A stretch of 8,557 nt of DNA from UMGS1307 sp964523005 (lineage in GTDB: Bacteria; Bacillota; Clostridia; Oscillospirales; CAG-382): the NCBI GenBank assembly GCA_964523005.1, contig CAZFZL010000062.1:1-8557 (forward strand), given 5' to 3'. Each line of letters starts with the position of its first letter. The stretch's first letter is position 1. Shown one piece after another: positions 6,523 to 8,557 of the stretch. The notes under the pieces were generated by a model that was given only the letters and a program-made list of their open reading frames with translations, ran no database searches and was not told the DNA's origin. The translations under genes were made by a program, and so were the position numbers.

Positions 6523-6753
6523 TCAATAGATAAGATACGATCCGTCGCTCTGATAAATGAAGCAGAACGATGCTTCAAGGCCATAGCTGCCGCAGTCGAA
6601 GGTGACAGTACAGACCGACGCACCGCCATCACAGCGGCACAGAAGCTCCCAGTTGGTAAGGTAAACGCTGTCTTTGTCATAATCGGCGCCGTTGGAATAC
6701 AGCCACGAAAGCGTATCGCTCCAGAGTGTATCGGGCTCGTCGCTGTCCTTCAC
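6523..6753 (-). pseudogene. C-terminal remainder of interrupted lipoprotein frame
   Basis: Seventy-six codons that directly follow, in the same frame, the TAA at 6754-6756. The first codon is GTG, but no Shine-Dalgarno sequence precedes it, so independent translation is doubtful. The translated text (acidic and aromatic-rich, with DTLWSDTLSWLYSNG and CTVTFDCGSYG) looks like a natural beta-rich continuation of the upstream domain. The frame ends in TGA (6523-6525), about 28 nt before the terminator hairpin. It is best read as the 3' part of one ancestral gene of about 351 sense codons. Confidence 0.7.
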
Positions 6754-7581
6754 TTAGCTGACTCTGTCCTTGAGCGAGTCGTATGCGTCCGATGTCATGA
6801 GCTTTTTCATCTTGTCGTCGTTCTTCGCCGCAACTGATTTGAGGAGTGCTTCGACTGCCGCTTTGAATTCGGCAGAATATTTCTCAACGGCTTCGTCGAA
6901 GTCTTCAGCAGGATATTCCTTCAGCGCGTCGCCGTCACCGATGAGCACGCTGACGTAGCTGCCGTCGGATTTCTTCGCGCCGAACTGCTTTTCGATGTCC
7001 TGCCATACATTTGCATATGAATCTGACAGCACCGTCAGCGTATCGCCGCTGAGCTTGAATATAATGCACTTCGTCCCCTCGGCACAGCCATACGAACCGC
7101 TGTACTGTATTTTCGTGTATTCGTTTTCGAGAAGGACTTTTCTGCTCTCGCTGATGAGCATATAAGTAGTGGTTTCATCTGCTTTGACGCTCACGACAAC
7201 ATAGCCGTCTCTCGAACGCACGTTTTTCACGCCGCTGTCGAAATCGAGGATATACGCATCGCCGACCTTGATTGCGCGCTGTGTCGCTTCGAGCAGCTCG
7301 CCGTCCTTGAGATACTTGATCGTGCGCTCCATGACCACGACGCTGCCATAGGCTTCATCTTCGACAGGATCGCCGATTTTTATGACCTTGCTGCCTTCGT
7401 AATAATAATACAAAGTGTCATCCGTCGACTCATCCTCAGATGATGTCTGCGAGACTGTCTGCGATCCGGCGCCGACGCTCTCCGTTGCCGCTGTGCTTTC
7501 GGGATCAACCGTATCACAGCCATACGCACATAAAAGCGCCGCGACAGTCAGAAATACTGCGAGAATTCTGAATTTTTTCAT
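6754..7581 (-). CDS. Predicted lipoprotein, interrupted by in-frame TAA
   Basis: A 275-residue exported protein of unknown function. The N-terminus has MKKFR, a hydrophobic stretch and Cys22 (CAYGC), a somewhat degenerate lipobox, so membrane anchoring is likely. A Ser/Thr/Asp/Glu-rich linker follows (about 23-55), then a beta-rich region (about 56-190) and a helical segment AVEALLKSVAAKNDDKMKKLMTS (about 240-262), which resembles the start of an NTF2/DUF4878-like domain. The frame then stops at TAA, and an open frame continues for 76 codons in phase. The protein is therefore probably truncated relative to its ancestor. GAAGGGA 7 nt upstream supports the ATG. It has its own promoter and terminator. 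The family is not recognised. Confidence 0.78.
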   Translation of the reverse strand: MKKFRILAVFLTVAALLCAYGCDTVDPESTAATESVGAGSQTVSQTSSEDESTDDTLYYYYEGSKVIKIGDPVEDEAYGSVVVMERTIKYLKDGELLEATQRAIKVGDAYILDFDSGVKNVRSRDGYVVVSVKADETTTYMLISESRKVLLENEYTKIQYSGSYGCAEGTKCIIFKLSGDTLTVLSDSYANVWQDIEKQFGAKKSDGSYVSVLIGDGDALKEYPAEDFDEAVEKYSAEFKAAVEALLKSVAAKNDDKMKKLMTSDAYDSLKDRVS

Positions 7582-7667
7582 GTCCTTGTCCCTTCTGATT
7601 ATTTTTTAGCGTAAAAAAATCGTACAAATTTTTTCCGTGATATTACCGATTTTCTCTTCTCAGGTAA

Positions 7668-7696
7668 ATGATACCACATATCTTATCATCTGTCAG
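7668..7696 (-). promoter_or_regulatory. Promoter of interrupted lipoprotein gene
   Basis: On the minus strand, CTGACA (7696-7691), a 17-nt spacer and TATCAT (7673-7668), preceded by TGG, which makes an extended -10. The predicted start near 7661 gives a leader of about 80 nt. It lies just downstream of the terminator of the preceding gene, so transcription appears independent. Confidence 0.65.
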
Positions 7697-7714
7697 CATT
7701 TTTTGTTTTTTCAT

Positions 7715-7752
7715 AAAAAAAACAATCCGATGCTTTAAGGCACCGGAAATTG
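7715..7752 (-). terminator. Terminator of small lipoprotein operon
   Basis: In the minus transcript, CAAT-TT-CCGGTGC pairs with GCATCGG-ATTG (7752-7740 with 7733-7723), including one G-T wobble and a TT bulge. An 8-base T-run follows (7722-7715). It begins 11 nt past the stop at 7763. Strong intrinsic terminator. Confidence 0.88.
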
Positions 7753-7762
7753 TTGACATTAT

Positions 7763-8119
7763 TTATTTTATTGAGCTGCCGCGGACGTATTCCGTACCGG
7801 AGTCGCCAAGCGTAAAAGTGTTTTTGTCCCGGAGGACGAGCATCACAACATATTCGCCGTTTTCATCGTACATCATCAGCTCGTCGCCGTTGATTATCGT
7901 GTACGTCCCGTTTCCGATGTTTTCGCCGTCTGACGAAACGGAAGTCCATGCATCTGACGAAAAGGTGACAAAGGCACTCTGCACATCGCCTTTTTTATAC
8001 CACACACCCTCCATATACGACCAGTCGCCGCTTTCGACCTTAACTGCGCACGAGCACAGCGAAAGGCATATCACACCGCAGGCGATGAAGCATAATACCG
8101 TGGCAAGCTTTTTTTTCAT
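7763..8119 (-). CDS. Small predicted lipoprotein, beta-rich
   Basis: A 118-residue exported protein. The signal peptide is MKKK plus a hydrophobic core, ending in the lipobox LCSC with Cys24 as the likely lipidated residue. The mature part (about 94 residues) has regularly spaced Trp, Tyr and Val, with GDWSYMEGVWYKKG near 31-44 and GNGTYTIINGDELMMYDENGEYV near 69-91. This pattern suggests a small lipocalin-like or other beta-barrel domain; no catalytic motif is seen. The start overlaps the upstream YgjV-family stop as ATGA, with GGAAGGA 8 nt before it, so translation is probably coupled. A terminator follows directly, making it the last gene of the operon. Function unknown. Confidence 0.8.
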   Translation of the reverse strand: MKKKLATVLCFIACGVICLSLCSCAVKVESGDWSYMEGVWYKKGDVQSAFVTFSSDAWTSVSSDGENIGNGTYTIINGDELMMYDENGEYVVMLVLRDKNTFTLGDSGTEYVRGSSIK

Positions 8120-8557
8120 TCGTTTCGTCCTTCCGTTTCTTTTTTGCAGACGCTTTTAATTATAGCTATAACTGCTACTATGGCGAGAACGATGTTCGCC
8201 AGCGCGTTGACGTAATTTTTCAGGACGATGCAGTAGACAGCCCAGAGCGAGGAGTTGATTACCATCGACACGCGCAGAAAATTGACCGATGAGCGAGGAT
8301 ATATCGCTGCCGCGCCGTACTGAGCACAGGCGACCACCGGGCAAAGTCCGATAACACCCATATTGTTTGAAAGCACTCCGGCGATAATACCGGCGGCAAC
8401 GAGCAGGCACGGAACGAGGATCGTGCTGCTTTTTTTCTTTATGAGCACGGCATTGCGTATCATGCTTATAACGTCCTGCGCCACGCCGCTGTACCCGGCA
8501 AGTATCAGCCCGGACACGACGAAAATCCCGTGATTGACTATCTGATACGAAAGCATT
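8116..8557 (-). CDS. YgjV-family inner membrane protein, partial (N-terminus off window)
   Basis: At least 146 residues of a small polytopic membrane protein. The hydrophobic segments, plus FLRVSMVINSSLWAVYCIVLKNYVNALANIVLAIVAV near the C-terminus (written here only to name S-LW-Y and N-A as key positions), resemble the YgjV family, a group of uncharacterised membrane proteins with a SWEET/PQ-loop-like look. The final residues KSVCKKETEGRNE form a charged cytoplasmic tail. The ATG at 8556-8554 is probably internal: by comparison with family length about 35 N-terminal residues should lie beyond the window edge. Its TGA overlaps the start of the downstream lipoprotein gene. Family assignment is by pattern recall. 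Confidence 0.72.
   Translation of the reverse strand, partial: MLSYQIVNHGIFVVSGLILAGYSGVAQDVISMIRNAVLIKKKSSTILVPCLLVAAGIIAGVLSNNMGVIGLCPVVACAQYGAAAIYPRSSVNFLRVSMVINSSLWAVYCIVLKNYVNALANIVLAIVAVIAIIKSVCKKETEGRNE

Overview
The window looks like chromosomal DNA from a Gram-positive Clostridia member, probably a gut Oscillospirales/Ruminococcaceae-type bacterium. This rests on strong AGGAGG-type ribosome binding sites, near-consensus sigma-A promoters, a two-domain MMPL-type RND transporter with no periplasmic or outer-membrane partner genes, Lys-rich lipoprotein signal peptides and fairly balanced base composition. No genus can be assigned by eye. There is no rRNA, tRNA, CRISPR array, transposase or phage gene.

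Layout, left to right. (1) 1-220 is non-coding: two copies of a 61-nt exact direct repeat, 124 nt apart, containing strings of small hairpins that share a TTC loop. (2) 292-1260 (+) encodes an Rsm22/METTL17-family methyltransferase-like ribosome-assembly protein with an apparently intact iron-sulphur cysteine set. (3) A bidirectional terminator separates it from a convergent AzgA/PbuG-type purine permease (1327-2682, -). The permease has a textbook TTGACA-N17-TATAAT promoter and a leader too short for a purine riboswitch. (4) About 380 nt without genes (2683-3066) hold that promoter, several inverted repeats and the terminator of the next gene. (5) A large MMPL/RND transporter (3067-5724, -) and a TetR-family regulator (5914-6453, +) are divergent. 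Their promoters overlap on one palindromic -10 hexamer. (6) A perfect 15-bp hairpin ends both the regulator and a convergent lipoprotein gene (6754-7581, -). That lipoprotein frame is interrupted by an in-frame TAA and continues for 76 more codons to 6523. (7) A small lipoprotein (7763-8119, -) overlaps by ATGA with a YgjV-family membrane protein that runs off the right edge (8116-8557, -).

The clearest functional unit is the TetR-RND pair, probably a self-regulated exporter controlled at the shared promoter. The YgjV gene and small lipoprotein form a translationally coupled operon. The remaining genes look like independent housekeeping or envelope functions. I see no obviously new multi-gene system. 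The best leads are the symmetric shared promoter, three diverged repeats in the transporter ectodomain, the interrupted lipoprotein and the TTC-hairpin repeat array.
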